NCBI RefSeq assembly: GCF_029051645.1
Contig: NZ_JAACFS010000026.1
Location: 1 to 64,000, forward strand
Direction: 5' to 3'
DNA: 64,000 nt
Origin: Bradyrhizobium sp. CSA112
GTDB lineage: Bacteria > Pseudomonadota > Alphaproteobacteria > Rhizobiales > Xanthobacteraceae
Numbering within the stretch: the first letter of the stretch is position 1; each line of letters opens with the position of its first letter. The position numbers and the translations under genes were made by a program. Shown here one piece after another: positions 45,020-55,733 of this stretch. Below the pieces are notes generated by a model. That model did not search any database and was not told the DNA's origin. It saw only the letters and a list, made by a program, of their open reading frames with translations.

Positions 45020-46033
45020 TCAGCCGCGTGAGACCGCGATCAGGTGCTTCAACCGTGCCGCGGCCGCGCCGCTGTCGAGCGATTTGGCGCCGATCGCGAC
45101 ACCCTCTTTCAGGTCCCTGGCACGTCCGGCCACGACCAGCGCCGCCGCGGCGTTGAGTAGCGCGACGTCGCGATAGGCGCTCGGCTTGCCGTTGAGCACG
45201 CCTTGCAGCGCGACCGCGTTGGCATCGGCGTCACCGCCCCTCAGCGCGTCGACATTGCAACAGGTGAGACCCGCGTCCTCCGGGGTCACCTCGAACGTGG
45301 TGATCTTGCCGTTATCGAGGCTGGCGACGAAGCTCGGGCCGGTGAGGGTGATTTCATCGAGACCGTCGGAGCCGTGCACCACCCAGACGGCTTCGGAGCC
45401 GAGATTTTTCAGCACCTGCGCCAGCGGCTGCACCCAGTGCCGGGAGAACACGCCGACCATCTGACGTTTCACGCCGGCGGGGTTGGAAAGCGGGCCAAGC
45501 AGGTTGAAGATCGTGCGAGTGGCGAGTTCGACCCGGGTCGGGCCGACGTTTTTCATGGCCGGATGGTGGGCGGGCGCGAACATGAAGCCGATGCCGGCCT
45601 CGGCGACGCAGCGGCCGACCTGGTCGGGCGTGAGGTCGATCTTGACGCCGAGGGAAGCCAGTACATCGGCCGCGCCGGAGCGTGACGACAGCGCCCGGTT
45701 GCCGTGCTTGGCGACTGGCACGCCGGCGCCCGCGACGATGAACGCCGCACAGGTCGAGACGTTGACCGAACCGGAGCCGTCGCCGCCGGTGCCGACCACG
45801 TCGACCGCGTCCGCGGGCGCGTTGACCCGCAGCATCTTGCTGCGCATCGCCGCCACTGCGCCGGTGATCTCGTCGACGGTTTCGCCGCGGACCCGCAGCG
45901 CCATCAACAGCCCGCCCATCTGCGAGGGCGTGGCCTCGCCGGACATCATGCTGTCGAACGCGGACGCCGCCTCATCACGCGACAGCGTCGCGCCGGTGGC
46001 GACTTTTCCGATGATAGATTTGAGGTCGTCCAT
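45020..46033 (-). CDS. trpD: Anthranilate phosphoribosyltransferase
   Basis: Joins anthranilate to PRPP in tryptophan synthesis. The 337-residue protein contains the PRPP-binding GTGGDGSGSVNVSTCAAFIV, AKHGNRALSSRSGAADVLAS and the anthranilate-site block FAPAHHPAMKNVGPTRVELA, plus NLLGPLSNP. ATG 46033 begins the conserved MDDLKSIIGKVATG; an open frame to 46066 adds nothing conserved. ppiD lies 76 bases upstream on the same strand. trpE and trpG are not in the window. Confidence 0.97.
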   Translation of the reverse strand: MDDLKSIIGKVATGATLSRDEAASAFDSMMSGEATPSQMGGLLMALRVRGETVDEITGAVAAMRSKMLRVNAPADAVDVVGTGGDGSGSVNVSTCAAFIVAGAGVPVAKHGNRALSSRSGAADVLASLGVKIDLTPDQVGRCVAEAGIGFMFAPAHHPAMKNVGPTRVELATRTIFNLLGPLSNPAGVKRQMVGVFSRHWVQPLAQVLKNLGSEAVWVVHGSDGLDEITLTGPSFVASLDNGKITTFEVTPEDAGLTCCNVDALRGGDADANAVALQGVLNGKPSAYRDVALLNAAAALVVAGRARDLKEGVAIGAKSLDSGAAAARLKHLIAVSRG

Positions 46034-46109
46034 CGCTTGGCTTTCAGGATTGGGTGTCGTCTTCAAGCATGACCGGCTGGCGAACCTTAGGTTTATTTTG
46101 CGATCATGC

Positions 46110-48011
46110 TCAGTTGTTAGCGCCCGTCACCTGCGCGAAGGCGGCCTGGTTGATGGTGGTACCGATCTCGGATTCGATCTTCGTTATGTATTGCGCAACC
46201 TGTTCTTCGGTCAGGCTGCGCTGCAGGGTGTCCTTTAGTTTCTTCAGCTCCTCGGAGGCAGCATCGACCTGCGGTACGGTCACATCCGTAACGCGGAACA
46301 CGATCCACTCGCTGCCGCCTGCGCCCGGCGTCTGCCCGACGCCGTCCTTGGGCGTCCGGAACGCGGCCGTGATGGCGGCGGAAGGTACGCCTGACAGCGA
46401 GGCGTCGCGGCGGAAACCGGTCGCGGTCTCGACCTTCGCTCCGACTGCTGCGGCCTCCGCGGCAAGGGTGCCGCCTTGCTCGACCTTCTGCACCATCTCG
46501 GTTGCCTTCGCGCGCAGCCTGCTCGAAATCTGGTCTTCGCGCCATTTCGCCTCGACCTGGCTGCGGACCTCGTCGAGCGTGCGTTCGCGCGAGGGCGTAA
46601 TGCCGAGCACGTCGTACCAGACATAGCCACCGGCAAACTGGATCGGTTCGTTATCCACGCCGACATCGCTGTTGAAGGCCTGTGAGACCACGTCGAGGCC
46701 CCGTGGAATGTTGGCCACCGGCTGGCCATCGGGCGTGCGGCCCGAGCGGTCGACGGCGTCGATCGTGACAGCGGTCAGGCCGAGCTTCTGCGAAGCCTCG
46801 ACCACATTGGCGCCACCGCTGCGCTCGTCTTCCATCTTGTTCTGGATTTCGCCGACCTTGAGGCGCGCGCGTTCGGTCGCGAGTTCCTTCTTCACCTGCG
46901 CTGCTACGCTTTCAAAGGTCGGCGTCACGCCCGGTTCGATATTGCCGACCTTGACCAGCGCCACGCCGAACCGCCCCTGCACCGGCTGGCTGACTTCGCC
47001 GGACGACAACGAAAACGCCGCGTCCGCAATCGCCGGATCGATGATCTCGCTCTTTGCGATCATGCCGAGGTCGACGTCCGCCAGATTGAGATTGCGCTCC
47101 TTGGCGAGGTCGTCGAACGACATTCCCGACGTGATGCGGCTGCGCGCGGCCAGCGCCTCGCCTTCGTTGGGAAAAAACATCTGCGACACTTCGCGCTTTT
47201 CCGGCGTGCCGAGTTGGTCGCGGCGCTGCTCGAAGACGTTCTTCGCGTCCTCGTCGGAGACCTCGGTCCACTTGCCGATCTCTTCGGGGCTGATCACGAC
47301 AAAGGCCAGTTTGCGATATTCAGGCGCGCGAAACTGGGTCTTGCGCTCCTCGAAATAGGCGGCCAGCGCCTCGGGCGAGGGCGGATCGATCGTGCCGGCC
47401 TGCGCGGCGTCGAGTTTGACATACTCGATCGAGCGCTGTTCGTTCTGGAAACGGGTCATGGCGTCGATCAGGACTTTCGGCGGCTCCACCCCGGCCGAGA
47501 CGGTGCCGGCGATCTCGCGCCGCAGCCCGACACGCCGCTGTTCGGCGAGATAGCGTTGCTCGGTGTAGCCGAACTGCCGGATCGTGGCCTGGAAGCGCTG
47601 CGCGTCGAACTTGCCGCCCAATCCCTGGAAATTGGGGTCGTTGTAGATGAGCCGCATGGTCTCATCCTGGGACTGGGCAAGCCCCATGCGCCGGGCTTCC
47701 TCGTCCAGCGCGGCTTCGGCGATGGTCTGTTGCAGCACCTGCCGATCGAGCCCGAAGGCGCGGGCCTGCTCCGAGGTGAGCGGCCGACCGAAACGACGGC
47801 CGAGCTGTTGCAGCTTTTCCGTGTAGATCTGGCGGAACTGCTCGGTCGAAATCTCGGTCTTGCCGATCTTGGCGAGCGACGACTGCCCGAACCCCTTGAA
47901 GATGTCGGCGATGCCCCAAACTGCGAAACTGACAATCAAAACGCCCATCACGGTGGCCATGACAATCTTGCCGAGCCAGTTTGATGAGGCTTTCCGCATT
48001 CCTCGAAGCAT
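46110..48011 (-). CDS. ppiD: PpiD-like periplasmic folding factor (parvulin/SurA-type)
   Basis: Membrane-anchored chaperone near the Sec translocon that helps exported proteins fold. The 633 residues have one N-terminal membrane helix (about 16-37, GKIVMATVMGVLIVSFAVWG), a SurA-like N-domain (about 45-240), a parvulin domain (about 245-360: REVSQMFFPNEGEALAARSR, DVDLGMIAKSEIIDP) and a long C-terminal region. ATG 48011 (MLRGMRKASSNW) fits the family; the open frame to 48098 is not conserved. Divergent from tpiA and upstream of trpD. Confidence 0.93.
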   Translation of the reverse strand: MLRGMRKASSNWLGKIVMATVMGVLIVSFAVWGIADIFKGFGQSSLAKIGKTEISTEQFRQIYTEKLQQLGRRFGRPLTSEQARAFGLDRQVLQQTIAEAALDEEARRMGLAQSQDETMRLIYNDPNFQGLGGKFDAQRFQATIRQFGYTEQRYLAEQRRVGLRREIAGTVSAGVEPPKVLIDAMTRFQNEQRSIEYVKLDAAQAGTIDPPSPEALAAYFEERKTQFRAPEYRKLAFVVISPEEIGKWTEVSDEDAKNVFEQRRDQLGTPEKREVSQMFFPNEGEALAARSRITSGMSFDDLAKERNLNLADVDLGMIAKSEIIDPAIADAAFSLSSGEVSQPVQGRFGVALVKVGNIEPGVTPTFESVAAQVKKELATERARLKVGEIQNKMEDERSGGANVVEASQKLGLTAVTIDAVDRSGRTPDGQPVANIPRGLDVVSQAFNSDVGVDNEPIQFAGGYVWYDVLGITPSRERTLDEVRSQVEAKWREDQISSRLRAKATEMVQKVEQGGTLAAEAAAVGAKVETATGFRRDASLSGVPSAAITAAFRTPKDGVGQTPGAGGSEWIVFRVTDVTVPQVDAASEELKKLKDTLQRSLTEEQVAQYITKIESEIGTTINQAAFAQVTGANN

Positions 48012-48262
48012 GGGTCCAACTTGTTTTTGCAGGAGAGGGGAACCGGGTCGTGCCCAAGGGAATTCGATCCGGGACCGAAAACCGCAACAAGGCGTCACCG
48101 AGTTGAAAACCCATCATAAAGTGGCCGCAGCCCCCCGGCAACCTCGCCCGCATGGGCTAATTGAAGCGGTTAATCGCGGCGAGATCGTCCGACCGCCATC
48201 TGGAACTGGCGGCGTGCCTCTGCTAGCGCATCCAGAACGCTGACATTTGCGGGACAAATGAC

Positions 48263-49015
48263 ATGACCGACGCTATCCGGCCGCTGATCGCCGGCAACTG
48301 GAAAATGAACGGCCTGAAATCTTCCCTGGCCGAGTTCGAAGCCATGATCGCCGGTGCGGGTGCGTTGGCTGGCAAGGCCGACCTGCTGGTTTGCCCGCCA
48401 GCCACCCTGATCGCCGGTTTCGCCGACAAGGCGCTCGGTTCAAAACTCGCCATTGGCGCCCAGGATTGCCACCCAAAAGCCTCGGGCGCCCATACCGGCG
48501 ATCTTTCGGCGGAAATGCTGGCCGATGCCGGGGCCAGCGCCATCATTGTCGGGCATTCGGAGCGGCGCGCCGACCATGGCGAAACCGACGCGCTGATCCG
48601 GCAGAAGTCGGAGGCGGCTTGGCGGGCACGGCTTTCAGCGATCGTCTGCATCGGCGAGACCCAGAAGCAGCGTGACGCCGGCCAGACGCTGGATATCTGC
48701 GGCGCGCAGCTCGCCGGTTCGTTGCCGGATGGCGCGACATCAGCCAATCTGGTGGTGGCCTATGAGCCGGTCTGGGCGATCGGTACCGGGTTGACGCCGA
48801 CGCCTGGGGATGTCGAGCAAGTTCATCGCTTTATCCGGGGCGTTCTCACCAGCCGATTTAAGGCTGAGGGGAGCAAGATCCGGATTCTCTACGGCGGCTC
48901 GGTCAAGCCCTCCAACGCGGCGGAATTGATGGCGGTCGCCGACGTCAACGGCGCACTTGTCGGTGGCGCCAGCCTGAAAGCGACCGATTTTCTGGCGATT
49001 GCCGAGGCCTGCTAG
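48263..49015 (+). CDS. tpiA: Triosephosphate isomerase
   Basis: Interconverts dihydroxyacetone phosphate and glyceraldehyde 3-phosphate. The 250-residue TIM barrel carries the catalytic Lys in PLIAGNWKMNGL, the His in IIVGHSERR, the Glu in VVAYEPVWAIGTG and the phosphate-gripper ILYGGSVKPSNAAEL. The TAG stop at 49013-49015 lies in the terminal inverted repeat of the palindrome at 49012-49042, which also supplies the stop of the convergent GNAT gene. Confidence 0.98.
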   Translation: MTDAIRPLIAGNWKMNGLKSSLAEFEAMIAGAGALAGKADLLVCPPATLIAGFADKALGSKLAIGAQDCHPKASGAHTGDLSAEMLADAGASAIIVGHSERRADHGETDALIRQKSEAAWRARLSAIVCIGETQKQRDAGQTLDICGAQLAGSLPDGATSANLVVAYEPVWAIGTGLTPTPGDVEQVHRFIRGVLTSRFKAEGSKIRILYGGSVKPSNAAELMAVADVNGALVGGASLKATDFLAIAEAC

Positions 49016-49042
49016 AGCGTTTTCGAGCGAAGTGGGCTCTAG
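49012..49042. repeat. Compact palindromic element shared by two stop codons
   Basis: CTAGAGC (49012-49018) and GCTCTAG (49036-49042) are perfect inverted ends enclosing TTTTCGAGCGAAGTGG-like sequence. The tpiA TAG (49013-49015, + strand) and the GNAT TAG (complement of 49039-49041) both lie within these ends. The 16-base core 49016-49031 is identical to 18246-18261 next to gltX. Confidence 0.7.
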
Positions 49043-49578
49043 CTCAGGGCGGGCATACCCTCCGGCAGCCGCTTCCAGTAGACCAGCGTGCCCGTGAGGC
49101 CGCCATGGGGTTTGAGCGCGTAGTCCGGAATGACGCCGGTCAGCTTGAAGCCCATCCGTTCGTACAGGCCGGCCGCGCCTTCGTCCTCGGCGGTATCGAG
49201 CACGAGCAGCCAGCGGCCGCGCGCGATCGCCATCTGCTCGGCCTCGCGTAATAGCGCCGTGGCGATCCCGCGGTGGCGGTGGCTGACGCGCGTCATCATC
49301 TTCGCGATCTCGGCACGATGTGGCTGGTTTGGCGGAAGATTGAGCAATAGCGTCACGGTCCCGATCAGGCGCTCGCCGTCAAAGGCGCCGAGAACGATCC
49401 GCTCGCCGCGCCCGGCCGCGGCCAGCGAGTCGCGCCAGAACGCTTGGGCCGCCATCTGTGACAGTGGATGCATGAAGCTGACCGATCCGCCGTTCGCAAC
49501 CGTTTCGATCAGGATTTCACTGAGCATCGCGCAAATTTCGGGCGAAGGGCTCAAGGCTTTGATCTGGATATCCGACAT
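49039..49578 (-). CDS. GNAT-family N-acetyltransferase
   Basis: A 179-residue acetyltransferase. The acetyl-CoA-binding motif A is RVSHRHRGIATALLREAEQM (R-x-x-x-G-I-A form), preceded by GTVTLLLNLPPNQPHRAEIA and followed by LLVLDTAEDEGAAGLYERMG and FKLTGVIPDYAL. The substrate cannot be assigned; the fold around HPLSQMAAQAFW resembles antibiotic- or amino-acid-type GNATs only in general. It is the last gene of the XRE-cupin, 117-residue and GNAT string on the minus strand, 21 bases after the middle gene, so it is probably controlled by the XRE protein. Confidence 0.88.
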   Translation of the reverse strand: MSDIQIKALSPSPEICAMLSEILIETVANGGSVSFMHPLSQMAAQAFWRDSLAAAGRGERIVLGAFDGERLIGTVTLLLNLPPNQPHRAEIAKMMTRVSHRHRGIATALLREAEQMAIARGRWLLVLDTAEDEGAAGLYERMGFKLTGVIPDYALKPHGGLTGTLVYWKRLPEGMPALS

Positions 49579-49599
49579 GAGGATGAATTTCCGCGAAGT

Positions 49600-49953
49600 T
49601 CACTTTCGATGATTGACGGTACGGGCGGAGCGCGCGCGCTTGATCTCTGCAATCCGTTCGACATCCTCGACCTGCAGGTGACGGCCGCGTTCGAGAATTT
49701 CCAATGTGTATTCTTCGTAAGTCAGTCCCAGCCGCTCGGCTTTCCCGATGCGAAACGCGACGATGCCGGGCGAGGGGTTGTGCCAGGCCGCGCGATGCGC
49801 CGCCTTCCAGTAGAAATAGTTTCCAATTCCTCCGTTGCCCCATTCAGGACGGTGCTCTTGGTCGAGCGGCGGACCGCCATTGTGGCCGGCAGGCGCGAGG
49901 TTTGCCGGATCCGCCGGCTCGGTCGGAGAACGCCTGATGTCGGTCTCCGCCAT
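49600..49953 (-). CDS. Conserved-looking protein of unknown function in the XRE-GNAT operon
   Basis: A 117-residue soluble protein with the sequence NLAPAGHNGGPPLDQEHRPE, WGNGGIGNYFYWKAAHRAAW and the helical LGLTYEEYTLEILERGRHLQ. The GHNGGPPL motif is one I associate with short rhizobial hypothetical proteins. No catalytic motif is visible. It starts six bases after the XRE-cupin stop and ends 21 bases before the GNAT start, so it sits in the middle of a three-gene unit. Confidence 0.75.
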   Translation of the reverse strand: MAETDIRRSPTEPADPANLAPAGHNGGPPLDQEHRPEWGNGGIGNYFYWKAAHRAAWHNPSPGIVAFRIGKAERLGLTYEEYTLEILERGRHLQVEDVERIAEIKRARSARTVNHRK

Positions 49954-49959
49954 CGCCAG

Positions 49960-50526
49960 CTAGCTCCGGGCAAGGGCAACGACATAGGCGCAGGGCGCGG
50001 CGCTCTCGTTGGCAAACGTCACTTCCGCCGGCGGACCGAAGCCGAGGCAGTCGCCGGAGGCGAGCTCATGGCGTTCGCCGCCATCGATGAGGACGAGCGC
50101 GCCTGACAACACCCAAAGGACTTGGCGGATGTGCGCGTAGGACGAAGCGGGCAGCGTCACGCGTTGCTTCGCCGGCATCTCGACCTTGATGATCTCGACG
50201 GGATGATCGGGCCGGCTGAACACCTGGCGGCGCAGGTAGCCGGTCTCGGGATCGCGCCACACCGGCTGCTCGGCGGCGCGCGAAAGACGTCCGCCCTGGC
50301 CTTCAGCACGCAGCATCAGGCCGGCGAGGGTGAGGTCGAAGGCGCTGGCGAGCCGAACCAGCACCACCGCGGTCGGGCTGACCTCGGCGCGCTCGATCTT
50401 GCTGATGGTGGCCTTGGAAACCCCGGAGCGCTCGGCCAGATCGGCCAGCGACCAGCCGCGGCTGTCGCGCTCGAGCCGCAGGCGGTGGGCGAGCCGGGCG
50501 CTGAGGTCGTCTACTATAGTATCCAT
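49960..50526 (-). CDS. XRE-family transcription regulator with cupin domain
   Basis: A 188-residue protein: an N-terminal helix-turn-helix (RLRLERDSRGWSLADLAERS, GVSKATISKIERAEVSPTAV) and a C-terminal cupin barrel (IRQVLWVLSGALVLIDGGER, HELASGDCLGFGPPAEVTF). Such regulators usually sense a small amine or amino-acid-like ligand through the cupin. ATG 50526 starts MDTIVDDLSARLA; the frame is open to 50619 but that part crosses the promoter. A -10 box lies only six bases before the ATG and a perfect palindrome overlaps it, suggesting a leaderless, self-repressed mRNA. First gene of the operon with the 117-residue protein and the GNAT. Confidence 0.9.
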   Translation of the reverse strand: MDTIVDDLSARLAHRLRLERDSRGWSLADLAERSGVSKATISKIERAEVSPTAVVLVRLASAFDLTLAGLMLRAEGQGGRLSRAAEQPVWRDPETGYLRRQVFSRPDHPVEIIKVEMPAKQRVTLPASSYAHIRQVLWVLSGALVLIDGGERHELASGDCLGFGPPAEVTFANESAAPCAYVVALARS

Positions 50527-50561
50527 TTGTCTATTATAATAGAAAATTGCTGCGACCTCAA
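50512..50561 (-). promoter_or_regulatory. Promoter and palindromic operator of the XRE-cupin operon
   Basis: On the minus strand TTGAGG (complement of 50556-50561) and TATAAT (complement of 50533-50538) are 17 bases apart, and the ATG follows the -10 after six bases. TCTATTATAATAGA (50530-50543) is a perfect 14-bp palindrome covering the -10; TACTATAGTA (50512-50521) is a second, 10-bp palindrome just inside the gene. Self-repression is inferred. Confidence 0.7.
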
Positions 50562-50752
50562 GTCCGGATTCGAATGTCGCGCGAGAACTGGGACAGCCTT
50601 GCCGTCGCGCCTGCGGCAATTATCTCCACGGCGGCGGTTGGGGGTGACAATGCCCCGTCCGATCGTGTAACACCGCGCAACTTCAGGAAAACCCGCAAGC
50701 TCTTGGTGCAGCCGAAGACCGGCGCGCTTCGCTTGTGACGGAAGGTTTTGAG

Positions 50753-51127
50753 ATGCAGACCGTCATTATCGTCGTTCACCTCATGATCGTCTCGGTGCTG
50801 ATCGGCGCCGTGCTGCTGCAGAAATCCGAAGGCGGCGGCCTCGGCATGGGTGGGGGCGCCGGCTTTATGTCGAGCCGCGGCACAGCCAATCTTTTGACGC
50901 GGACGACGGCGGTCCTGGCGGGACTTTTCTTCCTGACCAGCATGGCGCTGGCCTGGCTCGCCGGCGTCGACCGCAAACCGGCCTCGATCCTCGGCGCGCC
51001 GACGACGCAGTCCCAGCCGGGTGGCGCGCCAGTCGCTCCGCCGACCTCCGGCGGCGTGCTCGATACGCTTAAGAAGGTGGATGAACAGCAGGGCCAGTCG
51101 GGCCCGCAGGCGCCGCGTTCGCAATAA
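50753..51127 (+). CDS. secG: Preprotein translocase subunit SecG
   Basis: Small SecYEG subunit that aids SecA-driven export. The 124 residues contain two membrane helices (about 2-24 and 50-72) separated by the family motif LLQKSEGGGLGMGGGAGFMS and GTANLLTR. The Pro/Gln/Gly-rich tail (residues 85-124) is longer than in E. coli (110 residues total) and is typical of Alphaproteobacteria. ATG 50753 has GGAAGG upstream. pyrG follows 166 bases later, the order usual in Rhizobiales. Confidence 0.95.
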   Translation: MQTVIIVVHLMIVSVLIGAVLLQKSEGGGLGMGGGAGFMSSRGTANLLTRTTAVLAGLFFLTSMALAWLAGVDRKPASILGAPTTQSQPGGAPVAPPTSGGVLDTLKKVDEQQGQSGPQAPRSQ

Positions 51128-51247
51128 AGCAGGGTGGCTATGCAGGGCGGCCTCTACCGTCCTGCAGCAGAACTTCCCATCAATGGCCTGAAATCGCTTT
51201 AAAATTCACGTCACCCACAGCCCGGCGAAATGTTCGCCCGCGCATGC

Positions 51248-51265
51248 GATTCGTTTTGGCGAATC
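51248..51265 (+). promoter_or_regulatory. Small hairpin in the pyrG leader
   Basis: GATTCG (51248-51253) and CGAATC (51260-51265) pair around TTTTGG, 28 bases before pyrG. Role unknown; it may reflect only the promoter's AT content. Confidence 0.3.
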
Positions 51266-51293
51266 GGGGCAGTGGCCTTAAAGGTAGAATCCC

Positions 51294-52925
<1,632 letters not shown>

Positions 52926-53682
52926 CGTCCTGTCTTGACTGGACCATCGTTGGTTGGCGCCAGCTCAGACGTCGATATGACCGTGCTCCGTGTGACCAGT
53001 TTGCTTTGCGGTCGGCGCGTCAATCGATAGACCGCCGCGGGTGGTACATTGAGCATTGCACGGTCGATTAGCTTTGCTTTCAATCCGAGCCGATCGAGAA
53101 TAGGGCGCGGCACTGGACACCGAAGTCCGTAGGTGAACTGATAAAACGCTGCGCCTGGTCGCATATAGCTGAACGCGCCGCCGACGATCGAGACGATTTT
53201 TCGGGTGGACATGTTGAGCAGCGGAAGGCCGCTGACGACTGCACCCACCGGCGCACCGTCGAAAAGGCGCTCCGTCGCCAGTCTCGCAGCATCCATCCAG
53301 AGGACGCGGGCGCCGGGGAAACGCACCTGCAACAACTTCATGAAATCGGAGCCGTATTCGACCAGCGTCAGATCCTGCTGGTGGATACCGCGATTCAAGA
53401 GCTGGTAGGTGAACGCTCCCGTGCCGGGGCCAAGTTCGAGGATCGGACCGCTCGATGCCGTGATCTCGCTGGTGATGAGATCGGCGAGCGCCGGGCTGGA
53501 CGGGGCAATCGCGCCGACGCGGCCGGGAGCTGACATCCAGGCGAGGAAGAAGGAGAAGAAGTCGTGTGACATGCGCACTCCGGCAGAGAAAATTGATCAC
53601 GTCTCGATTCGATGACGAGGCGTAATCAATGTCGCGTGCCTGCATTGCGACAGCATTGCGCGGCCACAGTGCGTGTGCGGTT

Positions 53683-55062
53683 CTATTTCACGGAGGAAGC
53701 AGGCGGCAGCGCGAGGCGGAAGCACGCGCCGCCATTCGGGCCGTCGAACACCGACACGTGACCGCCGTGCACACGGGCGATCTCACGCACCATGTTGAGT
53801 CCGAGACCGGCGCCGCGGTCGAGCGGCGTGAGGCGATAGAACGGCTCGAAAATCAGCGTGCGCTGTTCCGGCGGAATGCCATCGCCTTCGTCACTGACGT
53901 CGATGGTCGCGGGCAAACCGACGTGAATACTGATGGTTCCGCGGCGGCCACCATGCTGGATCGCGTTCTGTACGAGGTTGGTTAGCGCGCGTTCAAGTGC
54001 GGAACGATCGCCGATGACCTCGACGCATTCGGCTGCCGTATCGAGTGCCAGCTCGTAACCACCGGCTATTGCGAGCGGTGCAAGGTCGGCGACGACGCCT
54101 TGCGCGATCGCCGCAATATCGACGCGGCTGAAGGGATGCCGACATTGATCGAGGCGTTGGATGTCGAGCAGTTGTTCGGCCAGCGTAGATAGCCGCGCGG
54201 TATCCTCAAGCAATCGCGTCTTGTCGGGCCCCGCCGGCAGCGATTCCAGCCGCGTGTTGAGGATCGCTATCGGCGTGCGCAGTTCATGCGCGGCGTCGGC
54301 AACAAAGCGCTGGTGGCGCTGATAACCTTCATCCAGCCGCGCCAACGCGTCGTTGATGGCGGTAACCAGCGGCACTACCTCGAGCGGGATGTCATGAGCG
54401 GAAAGCCGGGCGCCACGCTGATGAGTATCGATCTGGCGCGCCTGCGCTGCCGCCATATCTAGCCCGGCGAAGGCGCGCAACACCACCAGCGGCGTCGCAA
54501 TGAACGTCGCGGTCGCCATCAGAAGCAGGCCGGGAAGGGCGATGCCGAGGAACGCCAGCGAAGTGGCGAGCACGGTCTTGCCGCTGGACATCTTTCCCTG
54601 TGTCGCCGTGAGGATCTGCACGTCGCCGGCGGCGCTGTTGACGCGCTTCAGCCGTGCCGGCGGCTTGCGAGCATCGTCTTCAAGGAACCGCCAGCCGAGC
54701 CGTGCCTGGCCGATATGATCGAGCGCATCGCCGATCCTGGAAAACTCGACGGGTACTTTGCCTTCCGACAGCGAACGTCCTTCCTTGTCGCGCACCAGGA
54801 ACCAGAGGTCCGGCGTGCCATCGCGCAATTGCTTGAGTTCTGTCGTGGGGCGCAGCATCAAGCTGCCATCCGCGTCGCGCGCGAGCGACCGCTGCACGAT
54901 GTCGATCACATGATCTTCGTCCCGCTCCACCAGCAGAAAGCCTGAGGCCCATAGCGCACCGATCAAGATGATGACCAGCGTCACCAGCAAAGCGGCCTGC
55001 AGCGATATCAGCCGCCAGCTCAGCCGCGAGCGCAGGCAATAGTGTTCAGAGCGCCCGGTCAC
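53683..55062 (-). CDS. Sensor histidine kinase
   Basis: A 459-residue inner-membrane kinase. Two membrane helices (about 16-40 and 165-190) border a periplasmic sensor of about 125 residues. HAMP-like and dimerisation regions follow with the phospho-acceptor His in HQRFVADAAHELRTPIAILN. The ATPase domain shows the N box NLVQNAIQHGG, G1 VSDEGDGIPPEQRTLIFEPF and G2 GAGLGLNMVREIARVHGG. The four-base overlap with the response regulator gene upstream (ATGA) shows co-translation. The signal is unknown; the layout is QseC/PhoQ-like. Confidence 0.94.
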   Translation of the reverse strand: MTGRSEHYCLRSRLSWRLISLQAALLVTLVIILIGALWASGFLLVERDEDHVIDIVQRSLARDADGSLMLRPTTELKQLRDGTPDLWFLVRDKEGRSLSEGKVPVEFSRIGDALDHIGQARLGWRFLEDDARKPPARLKRVNSAAGDVQILTATQGKMSSGKTVLATSLAFLGIALPGLLLMATATFIATPLVVLRAFAGLDMAAAQARQIDTHQRGARLSAHDIPLEVVPLVTAINDALARLDEGYQRHQRFVADAAHELRTPIAILNTRLESLPAGPDKTRLLEDTARLSTLAEQLLDIQRLDQCRHPFSRVDIAAIAQGVVADLAPLAIAGGYELALDTAAECVEVIGDRSALERALTNLVQNAIQHGGRRGTISIHVGLPATIDVSDEGDGIPPEQRTLIFEPFYRLTPLDRGAGLGLNMVREIARVHGGHVSVFDGPNGGACFRLALPPASSVK

Positions 55063-55733
55063 GGCACCTTCCTTAACAGATAGCCGACGCCGCGAATGCC
55101 GTGGATTTCGACTGCGGCGTCCACGTCGGCAAGTTTGCGGCGTAGCCGCGAGACATGAGTATCCAGCGCGTTCGACTGCACCGCGTCATCGAAGCTGTAA
55201 ACGGCTTCCTCGAGCGCGGACCGCAGCACGGTCCGGCCCAGGCGCCGTACCAGAGTTTCCAGCACCAGCAATTCGCGCCGTGGAAGTTCGAGCGGGCGTC
55301 CATCGACGCTGGCCTCGCGATGGCCGAAGTCGAAGGCGAGCCGCCCGGCCTTCACGATATCCGGCTGTAGGCCGGAGGGCCGACGCAGCACGGCGCGGAG
55401 CCGTGCCAGCAATTCCTCGACCGCGAACGGCTTTGCCAGGTAATCGTCCGCACCGCTGTCGAGGCCCTCAATCCGCTCGGTAAGCTCGCCACGCGCCGTA
55501 AGCACAATGATGGGTACCCCATAGGCCCGCGCCCTCAGTATTGGGATTAGCGCCAGGCCATCGCCGTCAGGGAGTTGGCGGTCGAGCAGCACCGCGCCGT
55601 GGACGTCTGCGGCAATGGCCTCTTCGGCCTCGGCAAGCGTCGCCACATGGTCCACCACCATGTCGTAGCGCTTCAGTGCCGAAGCGAGCGCCGCAGCCAT
55701 TTCCGCTTCGTCTTCAACGAGCAATATCCGCAT
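55059..55733 (-). CDS. OmpR-family response regulator
   Basis: A 224-residue regulator with a receiver domain (MRILLVEDEAEMAAALASAL; phosphorylated Asp in GAVLLDRQLPDGDGLALIPI; Lys in DDYLAKPFAVEELL) and a winged-helix DNA-binding domain (LELPRRELLVLETLVRRLGR, DTHVSRLRRKLADVDAAVEI, GIRGVGYLL). ATG 55733 is preferred over a GTG three codons earlier. The kinase gene overlaps its end by four bases. Likely activates its own operon or an envelope response, but no target site was found. Confidence 0.94.
   Translation of the reverse strand: MRILLVEDEAEMAAALASALKRYDMVVDHVATLAEAEEAIAADVHGAVLLDRQLPDGDGLALIPILRARAYGVPIIVLTARGELTERIEGLDSGADDYLAKPFAVEELLARLRAVLRRPSGLQPDIVKAGRLAFDFGHREASVDGRPLELPRRELLVLETLVRRLGRTVLRSALEEAVYSFDDAVQSNALDTHVSRLRRKLADVDAAVEIHGIRGVGYLLRKVP

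Noticed and set aside
50527..50752. A GGATTCGAAT-like stretch considered as the T arm of a tRNA
   Set aside because: No acceptor, D or anticodon stem can be drawn around it; no tRNA was found anywhere in the window.
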